From: Streptomyces sp. Ru72
Lineage (GTDB): Bacteria > Actinomycetota > Actinomycetes > Streptomycetales > Streptomycetaceae
Reading direction: 5' to 3'
Length of the DNA stretch: 64,000 bases
NCBI RefSeq assembly: GCF_002920635.1
Contig: NZ_PQSR01000027.1
Location: forward strand, 1 to 64,000
In this document: positions 9,047 through 18,140 of the stretch, piece by piece
How the letters are laid out: every line of letters starts with the position of its first letter
Position numbering within the stretch: position 1 is the first letter of the stretch
Translations under genes and position numbers: made by a program
The notes under the pieces: generated by a model
What the model was told of the DNA's origin: nothing
Seen by the model: the letters and a program-made list of their open reading frames with translations, nothing else
Databases searched by the model: none

Positions 9047-9676
9047 ATGAACACGTCCCCACCCGACAGCAAGACCCAGCCCCTGGGGCGTCGCGAGCGG
9101 AACAAAATCAAGATAAAGGAGCGTCTGTACACGGCGGCACTGGAGCTCTTCGCCGAGCAGGGATACGAGCAGACGTCCGTCGACGAGATCGCCGAACGGG
9201 CCGACGTGGCACGCGGAACCTTCTTCAACCATTTCCAGCGCAAGGAAGACCTCATCAGCACCTGGGGCGAACGGCGCAGGGAACGGCTGGTCGCCATCAT
9301 GACGGACGCCTTCCCCGACCAGGCAGGTGCCGTGGACAGCCTGCGCCGCTGCATGGCGATCCTGGGCCGTATCAACGAGGAAGAGCACGAGCGTGCCGCC
9401 GCGATGCTGATCGCCTGGGTGAAGGCCGGCCGGCCGCTCACGGAAGAGCCCTACGTCGCCGAATTGTTCGCAGAGATAATCGAGGAAGGCAGGAAAAACG
9501 GCGAACTTCGGAGCGACATCCTTCCGCAGCAGGTAGGAAATGTTCTTCGGGACATCTACCTGGGAACCCTGTACCGCTGGTTCCGGGAGGTGGAGGTCGA
9601 GCCCAACGGCAGGCTCGAGCAGGAGCTCCTGCAGGCGTTGGAGTTGCTCCTGAACGGTATTACCGCTCGGGCCTGA
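9047..9676 (+). CDS. TetR-family transcriptional regulator
   Basis: The product has 209 residues. The N-terminal TetR helix-turn-helix is clear: ALELFAEQGYEQTSVDEIAE then ADVARGTFFNHFQRKEDL. The C-terminal domain (about 80-209) is the variable ligand-binding and dimerisation part. ATG at 9047 follows CAGGAGGAAGAG, a strong ribosome binding site. A 269-bp region separates it from the PKS stop and contains the PKS terminator plus an AT-rich segment (TATGGTATAAGAATG, around 8877) that may be its promoter. The gene is probably the last member of the left-hand biosynthetic locus, but the regulon is unknown. Confidence 0.88.
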   Translation: MNTSPPDSKTQPLGRRERNKIKIKERLYTAALELFAEQGYEQTSVDEIAERADVARGTFFNHFQRKEDLISTWGERRRERLVAIMTDAFPDQAGAVDSLRRCMAILGRINEEEHERAAAMLIAWVKAGRPLTEEPYVAELFAEIIEEGRKNGELRSDILPQQVGNVLRDIYLGTLYRWFREVEVEPNGRLEQELLQALELLLNGITARA

Positions 9677-9772
9677 CGAAACCCGCGGGCGCCGGGCGCA
9701 GCCGTGCCGGCACGTCCGCCCTCATGGCAGTCCGTCCCTCATGAACGCCATGGGGGCTGCGGCGTTCGGCCC

Positions 9773-10903
9773 TCACACCCGCACCGCACGAGCCAGCCGG
9801 TCCCCCGCCCGGGCCCGTGGCCCGTTGTCCGGCCCCCGGCGGCGCGGATGCACGGTGTTCGCGAGCAGCACCAGGAACGTGTCCGTCGCCGGGTCCAGCA
9901 CCAGTGACGTGCCCGTGAAGCCGGTGTGGCCCGCCGCACCCCGGCCCGCCAGCTCCCCCATGAACCACGGCTGGTCCACCGCGAAACCCAGCCCCGGCGG
10001 GGTCAGCATCAGCTCGACGAAGTCGGGGCCCAGGATGCGCGCCGTCCCGTACGAGCCGCCGGCCAGCAGCGTGCGGCAGAAGACCGCCAGGTCCCGTCCC
10101 GTCGAGAAGAGGCCCGCGTGCCCGGCCACCCCGCCGAGCGCCCACGCGTTCTCGTCGTGGACGCGGCCCCGCACCATCCCCCGGTCCGCCTTGGCCCACG
10201 GCCGCCGCTGGTCCTCCGTCGCCGCCGCGCCGGGGCACGGGCCGAAGCCCGTCGCGGTCATCCCCAGCGGCCGGGTGATCCCGTCGCGGACGAGCACGTC
10301 GAGCGTGCGGCCGGTGATGCGTTCCAGGACGTACTGCAGAAGCAGCGCATTCAGGTCCGAGTAGCAGTACGACGTGCCGGGTGCGCCCACCGGCGCCTCC
10401 GCCCGCAGCAGCGCGAGCCGCTCCTCGTGCGACGCGCAGTCGTACAGCGGGAGTTCGGGCCGCAGCCCGGAGGTGTGGGTGAGCAGCTGCCGTACGGTGA
10501 TCCCCGCGTGCGCCACCGCCCGGAAGTCCGGCAGATACGCCCCCACGCGCGCGTCGATGCCGAGCGTGCCCCGCTCCAGCTGCTGCACCGCGGCGACCGC
10601 CGTGAACAGCTTGGTCAGCGAGGCCAGGTCGAAGGGGGTGTCCACGGTCATCGGCACCCGGTCCCGCGGCGGCAGTTCCACACCCCGGTCGGCCTGCTCG
10701 TCGTAGGCGGCGTAGCGGACCGCCCAGCCCACCGCCTCCTCCACGGCGATCACCGGTCCGCGCCCGGCGACCACCACGGCGCCGGCCGCCCAGGGGCGCT
10801 CCCCCTCGACGGCGGCGTGGATCTCGCGTACGAGAAGACGCAGTTGCTCCGCGTCGAGCCCGGCTCTCTCCGGGGTGTCGACGCGCAGTCTCGGTGCGCT
10901 CAG
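9773..10903 (-). CDS. Serine hydrolase of the beta-lactamase / penicillin-binding-protein fold (class C-like)
   Basis: The product has about 376 residues with the SxxK motif SLTK at residues 95-98, a YSD motif in SYCYSDLN, and the LLTHTSG segment characteristic of class C beta-lactamase-like esterases and D-aminopeptidases. No signal peptide is visible, so it is probably cytoplasmic and an esterase or amidase rather than a true beta-lactamase. The only start that keeps the whole conserved N-terminus is a CTG at 10903 preceded by GGGGGAGGGGAA and overlapping the stop of the upstream exporter gene by 4 nt. A GTG further in would remove over 40 residues. Translation coupled to the exporter is likely. 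Confidence 0.8.
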   Translation of the reverse strand: MSAPRLRVDTPERAGLDAEQLRLLVREIHAAVEGERPWAAGAVVVAGRGPVIAVEEAVGWAVRYAAYDEQADRGVELPPRDRVPMTVDTPFDLASLTKLFTAVAAVQQLERGTLGIDARVGAYLPDFRAVAHAGITVRQLLTHTSGLRPELPLYDCASHEERLALLRAEAPVGAPGTSYCYSDLNALLLQYVLERITGRTLDVLVRDGITRPLGMTATGFGPCPGAAATEDQRRPWAKADRGMVRGRVHDENAWALGGVAGHAGLFSTGRDLAVFCRTLLAGGSYGTARILGPDFVELMLTPPGLGFAVDQPWFMGELAGRGAAGHTGFTGTSLVLDPATDTFLVLLANTVHPRRRGPDNGPRARAGDRLARAVRV

Positions 10904-12306
10904 TTCCCCTCCCCCAAGCTCTCGGCCGTGCTGGAGCCGGGGGAACCCCCGCCCTCCGCGCCCGCGCGTGCGGTCCAGGGACGGCACAGTGCCACGAAGC
11001 AGGCGACCGCCACCAGCGCGGCCGCCAGTTGGACGACGGCCATCGGGACGGCGGTGTCCTCGCCGGCGACCCCGACCAGAGGCGAGGCGACCGCGCCGAT
11101 GAAAAACGAGGTGGTGCCGAGGAGCGCGGACGCGGAACCGGCGTGGTGGCGGGTGCGCATCAGCGCCAGCGCCTGCGTGTTGGGCAGGGTGATGCCCATC
11201 GCGGACATCAGCACGAACAGGGCGGCGGCGACCGGTGCGAGGCCCACCTCGCCGAGGGCGCCCGTCGTCATCAGCAGCAGCGCGGTCGCGGCGAGGGTGA
11301 CGACCGTGAGGCCGACCGCCAGGACCCTGTCGAGGCTGACCCGGCCGACCAGGATCTTGCCGTTGACCTGCCCGGCGAGGACCAGGCCGACCGAGTTGAG
11401 GCCGAACAGCAGACTGAAGGTCTGTGGGGAGGCGCCGTAGATCTCCTGGATCACGAACGGGGACGCGGAGACGTACGCGAACAGCGCCGCGAAGGCGAAA
11501 CCGCCCGCGAGGGTGTAGCCGGTGAAGACGCGGTCGGCGAGCAGGCTTCGCATGGAGCGCAGGGCCGCGCCCACTCCCCCGTCGTCCCTCCCCCGAACTC
11601 TCGGCTCCGCTCGAGCAGGGGGGACCCTCATGGCCGGCTTGAGCGTCTCCGGCAGCCGGGCCCACACGAGCGCGGTGAGCGCGATCCCGACGAGCGTGAG
11701 GACCACGAACACGCCCCGCCAGTCCGTGACGCGCAGGATCTGGCCGCCGATCAGCGGCGCGACGATCGGAGCCACCCCGGAGATCAGCATGAGCGTGGAG
11801 AAGAACCGGGCCATGGCGACGCCGTCGTACAGGTCGCGGACGACGGCCCGGGCGATCACGATCCCGGCCGCGCCCGCGAGCCCCTGCACCAGCCGGAAGG
11901 CGACCAGGGCCTCCACCGAGGGGGCGAGGGCGCACAGGGCGGTGGCGAGGACGTAGACGACGAGACCCGTGAGCAGCGGGCGGCGGCGCCCCCACTTGTC
12001 GCTCATCGGGCCGACCAGCAGCTGGCCGAGCGCCATGCCGGCGAGGCAGCCGGTGAGGGTGAGCTGCACCGTCGCGGCGGGCGCGTGCAGGGACCTGGTG
12101 ACCTCCGGCAGGGAGGGGAGGTACATGTCGATGGCGAGCGGGGGCGTGGCGGTGAGGGCGCCGAGGAGGAAGGTGACCAGCAGACCGGTACGGCGCCGGA
12201 CGGCGCCCCGGATGTGCGGCGGGGCGTCGGACGGTGCCGTCTCCGGCTCGGTCATGAGGCTTTCCGGCCGCTTCCTGTCGCGCGTGGTACGGCCACGCTC
12301 GAGCAT
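10900..12306 (-). CDS. Bcr/CflA-family MFS drug exporter
   Basis: The product has 468 residues and about 12 membrane segments. Motifs include LAIDMYLPSLPEV near the first helix, the MFS loop signature GPMSDKWGRRRPLL, and RLVQGLAGAAGIVIARAVVRD, all typical of the Bcr/CflA group that exports bicyclomycin, chloramphenicol and similar compounds by proton antiport. ATG at 12306 has a GAGGAGGAG ribosome binding site; an internal Met at 12255 is an alternative. A charged insertion follows the sixth helix. The gene is divergent from an SDR gene, with a palindromic operator candidate between them, and is coupled to the downstream serine hydrolase. Confidence 0.9.
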   Translation of the reverse strand: MLERGRTTRDRKRPESLMTEPETAPSDAPPHIRGAVRRRTGLLVTFLLGALTATPPLAIDMYLPSLPEVTRSLHAPAATVQLTLTGCLAGMALGQLLVGPMSDKWGRRRPLLTGLVVYVLATALCALAPSVEALVAFRLVQGLAGAAGIVIARAVVRDLYDGVAMARFFSTLMLISGVAPIVAPLIGGQILRVTDWRGVFVVLTLVGIALTALVWARLPETLKPAMRVPPARAEPRVRGRDDGGVGAALRSMRSLLADRVFTGYTLAGGFAFAALFAYVSASPFVIQEIYGASPQTFSLLFGLNSVGLVLAGQVNGKILVGRVSLDRVLAVGLTVVTLAATALLLMTTGALGEVGLAPVAAALFVLMSAMGITLPNTQALALMRTRHHAGSASALLGTTSFFIGAVASPLVGVAGEDTAVPMAVVQLAAALVAVACFVALCRPWTARAGAEGGGSPGSSTAESLGEGN

Positions 12307-12320
12307 GTGCTCCTCCTCGT

Positions 12321-12339
12321 CATACGGTCCGCCCGTATG
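12321..12339. promoter_or_regulatory. Inverted repeat, candidate operator in a divergent promoter region
   Basis: CATACGG-N5-CCGTATG is a perfect 7-bp inverted repeat centred between the divergent exporter and SDR genes, about 15 bp upstream of the exporter start. The form and spacing fit a TetR-type or MarR-type repressor site. No cognate regulator is adjacent, so the binder is unknown. Confidence 0.45.
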
Positions 12340-12404
12340 TTCTCAGCTCCCCCGGTCGGACGGGATGGTGTACCGAGGGGCGGACACGCCTACGCTGCGG
12401 GCCC

Positions 12405-13163
12405 ATGACCAACAGGGAGACGAGGATCGCCGTGGTGACCGGCGCCGGTTCGGGGATCGGGCGCGCGGTCGCCGTGGAGTTGCTGGGCGCGGGCTGGTCG
12501 GTGGCGCTCGCGGGGCGGCGCGTGGAGACGCTCGGGGAGACGGCCGCGCTCGTACCCGGGGGCGACACCCTCGCCGTACGGACCGACGTGTCGCAGCCGG
12601 AGGAGGTCGAGGCCCTGTTCGCCGCCGTGCGTGACCGGTTCGGGCGGCTGGACCTGCTGTTCAACAACGCGGGCACGTTCGGCCCCGGTGGCGTCCCGGT
12701 CGAGGAGCTCTCGTACGACGCCTGGCGGCATGTGGTGGACACCAACCTCAACGGAGCGTTCCTGTGCGCGCAGGCGGCGTACCGGCAGATGAAGGAGCAG
12801 GACCCCCAGGGCGGCCGGATCATCAACAACGGCTCCGTCTCCGCGCACACGCCCCGCCCGCACTCGGTGGCCTACACGGCGACCAAGCACGCCCTGACCG
12901 GGCTGACCAAGTCGCTGTCCCTGGACGGGCGTCCGTACCGGATCGCGGTGGGCCAGATCGACGTCGGCAACGCGGCGACCGACATGACCGCGCGCATGCG
13001 GCGCGGAGTCCTCCAGGCGAACGGGGAGGTGGCGGTCGAGCCCGTGATGGACGTGGCCGACGTGGCGCGCACCGTGCGGCACATGGCGGAGCTGCCGTTG
13101 GAGGCGAACGTGCAGTTCGCGACGGTGTTGGCCACGACGATGCCGTACGTGGGCCGCGGCTGA
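12405..13163 (+). CDS. Short-chain dehydrogenase/reductase
   Basis: The product has 252 residues and is a classical SDR: cofactor motif TGAGSGIG near residue 12, NNAG near 88, and the catalytic YTATK. The Arg after the second strand (AGRRVE) suggests NADP(H). The substrate cannot be read from sequence. ATG at 12405 gives the family N-terminus. The gene is divergent from the Bcr/CflA exporter and convergent with the carboxypeptidase gene, with a long hairpin in between. It does not look like part of either biosynthetic cluster. Confidence 0.87.
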   Translation: MTNRETRIAVVTGAGSGIGRAVAVELLGAGWSVALAGRRVETLGETAALVPGGDTLAVRTDVSQPEEVEALFAAVRDRFGRLDLLFNNAGTFGPGGVPVEELSYDAWRHVVDTNLNGAFLCAQAAYRQMKEQDPQGGRIINNGSVSAHTPRPHSVAYTATKHALTGLTKSLSLDGRPYRIAVGQIDVGNAATDMTARMRRGVLQANGEVAVEPVMDVADVARTVRHMAELPLEANVQFATVLATTMPYVGRG

Positions 13164-13325
13164 CGGGTCCGGCACCCGGGACAGCGCTTTGTCGACAACT
13201 CAACTTCCACAAACGGAATAGAAGACTCCGCACCATCCGGGCCCGTGACGGGCTTACGCTGAGCACATCTACACCAGAGCTTCACACTTGGAGCACTGGG
13301 ATTCCGTAGGCCACACCAAGGGGGG

Positions 13326-13405
13326 TGGCAGCCGTTCCATGGTCCGGCAGGGGGTGGACCTCGCGTGGGATCGCGGGGTACGCGCCGGACCGTGGAACGG
13401 CTGCC
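13326..13405. terminator. Long inverted repeat between convergent genes
   Basis: Two 21-bp arms at 13326-13346 and 13385-13405 are complementary except for one G-U-compatible position, with a 38-nt spacer. They lie between the SDR gene and the convergent carboxypeptidase gene, so the hairpin can act as a bidirectional terminator. Confidence 0.6.
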
Positions 13406-13420
13406 CATGCTTCACCCGGC

Positions 13421-14614
13421 TCAACGCCGGTGGCGGCCGTCCTCCACGGCTCTGCGCCGTCCGCGCCCACGCAGCGCGTAGACGCCGCCGGCCAGCAGCG
13501 CCGCCGCTCCCCCGGCCCCGCCGATCAACCCCCACGACGAGCCACCGTGCCCCGCGGCGGCCGCCCCGTGAGCCGACGCACGCTGCCCCGGCGCGGGCGT
13601 TCCCCTCGCCCCGCCCTCGCTGAGCGGCTCCGCCAGGGTGCCCACGGGCTGGACCTTCCCGGCGTGCGCGAAGCCCCAGTCGAGCAGGGAGGCGGTCTCC
13701 TGGTAGACGCCGTTGCCGCCGGGCTCGGGGTGCATGACGGTCACGATGAGCGTGCGCCCGCCGCGCGTGGCGGCACCGGTGAAGGTGTTGCCCGCGTTGC
13801 TGGTGTAACCGTTCTTGACGCCGATGAGGCCCTTGTAGGTGCCAAGACCCCAGGCACCGGTCAGCAGCCGGTCGGTGTTCTGGATCTGGAAGGTCCTCTT
13901 CCCGCCTGCCGGGAAGTTCGCGACACGGGTCGAGCAGTAGCCGCGGAAGTCGCCGTTCCTGAGGCCGTGGCGGGCGAAGAGCGTCAGGTCGTACGCGGAG
14001 GAGAGCTGCCCGGGGTGGTCGAAGCCGTCCGGGCTCACCACATGGGTGTCGAGGGCCTGCATGTCCTCGGCCTGGGCCTGCATCTGGGCGACGGTCCTCG
14101 CGATCCCGCCGTTCATACGGCTGAGGACGTGGACCGCGTCGTTGCCGGAGCGCAGGAAGACACCGAGCCACAACTGCTCGACCGTGTAAGTGATGCCGGG
14201 CTTGATGCCGACCAGGCTGGACCCGGCGGGGATGTCCGCGAGGTCGGCGTCGGTCACCGTGTGCGTCTGGTTCCGGTCGAACTCGCTCAGCACGGTGTCC
14301 GCGAACAGCATCTTCAGCGTGGAGGCCGGGGCGAGCCGCCGGTGCGCCTCGCACGCGGCCAGCACCTCACCGCTGTCGTGGTCGGCGACGAGCCAGGCGC
14401 GGGCGGTGAGCTTCTTCGGCAACGGCATGCCTCCCTGCACCTGGACGCCGGCCAGGCCCAGCCGTTCGCCACCGATGACCGGGACCCCGGACGCGGACGC
14501 GGGCGCGGCAAGGGCCAGCGGCGCGGCGGCGGCGAGCCCGAGCACGGCGCGCCGGGACAGCCGCCCGTCACGCGGGGGAAGCGAAGAGGAAAAAGGCACC
14601 CCGGGACCGTACAA
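13421..14614 (-). CDS. D-alanyl-D-alanine carboxypeptidase, low-molecular-weight PBP (S11 family)
   Basis: The product has about 397 residues. A twin-arginine-like signal (SRRAVLGLAAAAPLALAAPASA) is followed by an S11 peptidase domain with the three active-site motifs ASTLK, SGN and, in place of KTG, KNG (VKNGYTSNAG). After a Pro/Ala/Gly-rich linker, a C-terminal hydrophobic helix and an Arg-rich tail anchor it in the membrane. It trims the terminal D-Ala of peptidoglycan pentapeptides outside the membrane. The start is uncertain: TTG at 14614 has GGGGA in reach, and GTG at 14599 would also keep the signal. KNG rather than KTG is a small departure from the family rule. Confidence 0.88.
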   Translation of the reverse strand: MYGPGVPFSSSLPPRDGRLSRRAVLGLAAAAPLALAAPASASGVPVIGGERLGLAGVQVQGGMPLPKKLTARAWLVADHDSGEVLAACEAHRRLAPASTLKMLFADTVLSEFDRNQTHTVTDADLADIPAGSSLVGIKPGITYTVEQLWLGVFLRSGNDAVHVLSRMNGGIARTVAQMQAQAEDMQALDTHVVSPDGFDHPGQLSSAYDLTLFARHGLRNGDFRGYCSTRVANFPAGGKRTFQIQNTDRLLTGAWGLGTYKGLIGVKNGYTSNAGNTFTGAATRGGRTLIVTVMHPEPGGNGVYQETASLLDWGFAHAGKVQPVGTLAEPLSEGGARGTPAPGQRASAHGAAAAGHGGSSWGLIGGAGGAAALLAGGVYALRGRGRRRAVEDGRHRR

Positions 14615-14874
14615 AGCGAATCCCCGGCGACACGCACCGGGGTGTTAAAGGCACGGCAAAGTCCGCGTCATGTCCCGGAAACACCCGTGGCGCAGAACAC
14701 ACCACTCACCAGGAGTTTCCCGGCAGCACACCGTCAACGGCCGAAGAATGCGCTGTCTTGCGAAAAACTGGTCCCGGGCTTCTTTCTCGGCCCTCACGCA
14801 TTTCTTACTCGGTGCCGCTCCACGGCATCTCCCCGGCCCGTGCCGGCCCACGACGGGCGACCGTCAGGGTGCGC

Positions 14875-15870
14875 TCACCGGCCCAGGATCCGGTCCACCT
14901 CGGCCAGTTGCCCCGCGGTGAGCGGCCCCTTCGCGAGCGCGCCGGCGTTCTCCTCGGCCTGGGCGACCGAGCGGAAGCCCGGGATGGGGACGGTGAGCGG
15001 GCTGCGGGCCCAGATCCAGGCGAGGGCGCCCTGGGCGAGCGTACGGCCGCCGCTGGTGAGGACGTCCCGGAGCGCTTCGACGCGTCGCAGCCACTCGGCG
15101 TCCGCGCCGCCCCCCTCGGTGAAGCCCGACAGCCACGCGGGCGGCGCGTTGCGGATGTCGCCGGCCTCCAGGGCGCGCCCGGGGGTGTGCTTGCCGGTCA
15201 GCAGTCCCATGGCGAGGGGGCTGCGGTTGATGCTCGCGAGGTTCGACCCCTCGCACAGGGCGAGGAGTTCGGGCGCGTCCTGGAGGATGTTCAGGCGGTG
15301 CTGGACGGCCGTGCAGTGCTCCCCCTCGGCGAACACGGCGGCGCGGGCCGGGTCGTCGGTGCTCCACGCGTACGCGCGGATGAGCCCTTCCCGTACGAAC
15401 TCCTCGCAAGCCTCGCGCAGTTCGGCCGCGCGCTCCGGGTCCGCGTCGGACAGGTGCAACTGGTAGAGGTCGATGTAATCGGTGTCGAGGCGCCGCAGGG
15501 ATGCGGTCAGCGCGCGGCGGGCGTACGCCGGTGAGTCGTCGCTGCCGGTGAGCAGCCGGCGTTCCTCGTCGATGAGGTTGCCCCACTTGGTGGCGACGAC
15601 CACGTCGGCGCGCCGTTTGCCGAGGGCGCGCGCGAGGACGCGCTCGCTGTGGCCGGTGCCGTAGGCGTCGGCCGTGTCGAAGAAGGTGACACCGAGGTCG
15701 AGGGCGCGCCGTACGGCCCGTACGGACTCCTCGTCGTCGACCTTCCCCCAGCCCAGGGGCTGTCCGTCGAGGGACGCCCACTCGCCCCCGATGGCCCAGC
15801 AGCCGAAGCCGAGGGCGCTGACCCGGATACCGCTTCTTCCCAGTGTCCTGACGTGCTCGATGCTCTCCAT
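14875..15870 (-). CDS. Aldo/keto reductase
   Basis: The product has 331 residues and an (alpha/beta)8 aldo/keto reductase pattern. The catalytic tetrad is visible: Asp and Tyr in DTADAYG, Lys in VATKWG and His in YQLHLSD. The C-terminal NADPH-binding part includes PIPGFRSVAQAEEN. It is closest in layout to the AKR11/12-type bacterial reductases; the substrate cannot be assigned. It is monocistronic, with a 260-bp spacer to the carboxypeptidase gene in which no further gene is seen. Confidence 0.88.
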   Translation of the reverse strand: MESIEHVRTLGRSGIRVSALGFGCWAIGGEWASLDGQPLGWGKVDDEESVRAVRRALDLGVTFFDTADAYGTGHSERVLARALGKRRADVVVATKWGNLIDEERRLLTGSDDSPAYARRALTASLRRLDTDYIDLYQLHLSDADPERAAELREACEEFVREGLIRAYAWSTDDPARAAVFAEGEHCTAVQHRLNILQDAPELLALCEGSNLASINRSPLAMGLLTGKHTPGRALEAGDIRNAPPAWLSGFTEGGGADAEWLRRVEALRDVLTSGGRTLAQGALAWIWARSPLTVPIPGFRSVAQAEENAGALAKGPLTAGQLAEVDRILGR

Positions 15871-16154
15871 GCCGCTGACCGTAGGGGTTGGAGTGCACGC
15901 TAGGGCAAGCCCTTTCTCGGATGCGTCGCGGCTGTCGCGGATGCCGTCGCGGCTCGCGCGGGCACTGCCGGGGCTCGCGGACGCTGCCGGGGCTCGCGCG
16001 GGACTGCCCCGCGCGCGTGGAGACTGCCGCGGCTCGCGCCGGGACGGCGCCGCTGCGCCACTCGAACGGCGTCGTGAACAGGTCGGCCGGTGTGACGGGT
16101 GGGACGGTGGGAACGCGGAGGGGACTGTTCCTGTTGCCTGCCCGGGGAGTGACC

Positions 16155-16700
<546 letters not shown>

Positions 16701-16724
16701 CCGTTTCCATGGCAGTCTGCGGGG

Positions 16725-17063
16725 ATGACCGAACAGGTGACGTCCGCAGACCTTTGGGAGTCGATCGACCGGCTGCACGCATGGCTGGACGCGAACCGTG
16801 CGCACGAGGGCGCCGACGAGCTGCTGCTACGCGTCCTGAAGCTGTCGGAGGAGGTAGGCGAGGTCGCGCAGGCGGTGATCGGTGCGACAGGCCAGAACCC
16901 GCGCAAGGGCACGTCGCACAGCTGGGAGGACGTGCGGGCGGAGCTGTGCGACGTGGTGATCACCGCGCTGGTGGCGCTGCGCGCCCTGACGCCTGAGGCG
17001 CGCGAGGTGTTCACCGCGCATCTGGAGGGGGTCAGGGCACGCTCGCTGGGCTCCTCGACCTGA
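16725..17063 (+). CDS. MazG-like nucleotide pyrophosphohydrolase family protein
   Basis: The product has 112 residues. It fits the small all-alpha MazG-like family: KLSEEVGEVAQA supplies the metal-binding glutamates, and AELCDVVITALVAL supplies the second acidic helix. Such proteins hydrolyse non-canonical or damaged NTPs. It begins 25 bp after the DoxX gene on the same strand and may be co-transcribed. The ribosome binding site is weak, and the first Met is the natural family start. Confidence 0.82.
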   Translation: MTEQVTSADLWESIDRLHAWLDANRAHEGADELLLRVLKLSEEVGEVAQAVIGATGQNPRKGTSHSWEDVRAELCDVVITALVALRALTPEAREVFTAHLEGVRARSLGSST

Positions 17064-17130
17064 GTCGCTCCACGAACACCCCAAGGACTGAAGGTGTGTC
17101 AGGGATGACACGGCCTCGTACTGTATCCGC

Positions 17131-17952
17131 GTGACCACCCCGGCCCTGCGCCCCCAGTCCCTCCTGCTCAGCTTTCTCGGTGACGAGGTGCTGGGCCGAG
17201 GGGTGTGCGTGTACACGGGGAGCGTCATCGAGGTGTTCCGGCGCGCCGGGGTCGGCGAGCAGGCCACCCGGTCCACCCTCACCCGCATGGTCGCCCGCGG
17301 CCTGCTGTCCCGCCGCCGCGAGGGCCGCCGCACGTACGTGGGCCTCACCGACCGCTCGGAGGCCATCCTGCGCGACGGGGAGCGGCGCATCTGGAAGACG
17401 GGCGCGGTCAACCGGGACTGGGACGGCACCTGGACCCTCCTCGGCTTCTCGCTCCCTGAGTCCTGGCAGCGCCAGCGGCACGATCTGCGGTCGCAGCTGA
17501 CCTGGGCGGGGTTCGGGGCGCTGTTCAGCGGGCTGTGGATCGCGCCGGGCGAGGTCGACGTCTCCGGGATCGTGGCCGAGCTGGGACTCGCCGCGCATGT
17601 GAAGGTCTTCCGGGCCCGGGCGGACACCGGCACCGACATCGCCGGAATGATCGACGAGACCTGGGACCTGGAGGAACTCGCCGCCCGCTACCGGGAGTTC
17701 GAGGCGGGCTGGCGGCCCTTCGCGACGGGCGACGCGGACATCACCGCCGAGGACGCCCTCGCGCTGCGGCTGCGGCTGACCTCCGAGTGGCTGCAGGTGA
17801 TCCGCAGCGACCCCCGGCTGCCCGTACGGCACCTGCCGGCCGACTGGCCCGCGGTCGGCGCGGAGCAGGCGTTCCGGGCGGTCCACGGCCTGCTGGACGC
17901 TCCCGCCAGGGACGCGGCGCGGCGGCTGATCGAGACGGTTCCGGCGGAGTAG
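17131..17952 (+). CDS. PaaX-family transcriptional regulator
   Basis: The product has 273 residues with an N-terminal winged helix (AGVGEQATRSTLTRMVARGL then LSRRREGRRTYVGLTDRS) and the PaaX central and C-terminal regions (WTLLGFSLPES, WAGFGALFSGLWIAP). PaaX repressors sense phenylacetyl-CoA or related acyl-CoAs. The GTG at 17131 is the first start that keeps the N-terminal domain. Upstream is a GTGTGTCAGGGATGACACGG segment that holds a GTGTCA/TGACAC-like repeat and could be an autoregulatory site. No phenylacetate catabolic gene is nearby, so the target is unclear. Confidence 0.85.
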   Translation: MTTPALRPQSLLLSFLGDEVLGRGVCVYTGSVIEVFRRAGVGEQATRSTLTRMVARGLLSRRREGRRTYVGLTDRSEAILRDGERRIWKTGAVNRDWDGTWTLLGFSLPESWQRQRHDLRSQLTWAGFGALFSGLWIAPGEVDVSGIVAELGLAAHVKVFRARADTGTDIAGMIDETWDLEELAARYREFEAGWRPFATGDADITAEDALALRLRLTSEWLQVIRSDPRLPVRHLPADWPAVGAEQAFRAVHGLLDAPARDAARRLIETVPAE

Positions 17953-18140
17953 CGGACCTTCGGGTTCCTGACCCCGGCCGCCGCAGCGCGAAGTGATGTT
18001 GTGCACTCCATTGACGCCCGCAAGAAATCAGCCCTACATTCCCTGACGTTCAGTGCACTGAGCAACTGACCGGCTGAGTGACTGAGCAATCGAGCCATCG
18101 CACGGTCCCCGCTCCCGAGCCGCCAGACAGGAGCCGACGC

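Noticed and set aside
15925..16050. Short CTGCCGGGGCTCGCG-like repeats upstream of the DoxX gene as a functional array
   Set aside because: Units are irregular in length and sequence, consistent with low-complexity high-GC DNA.
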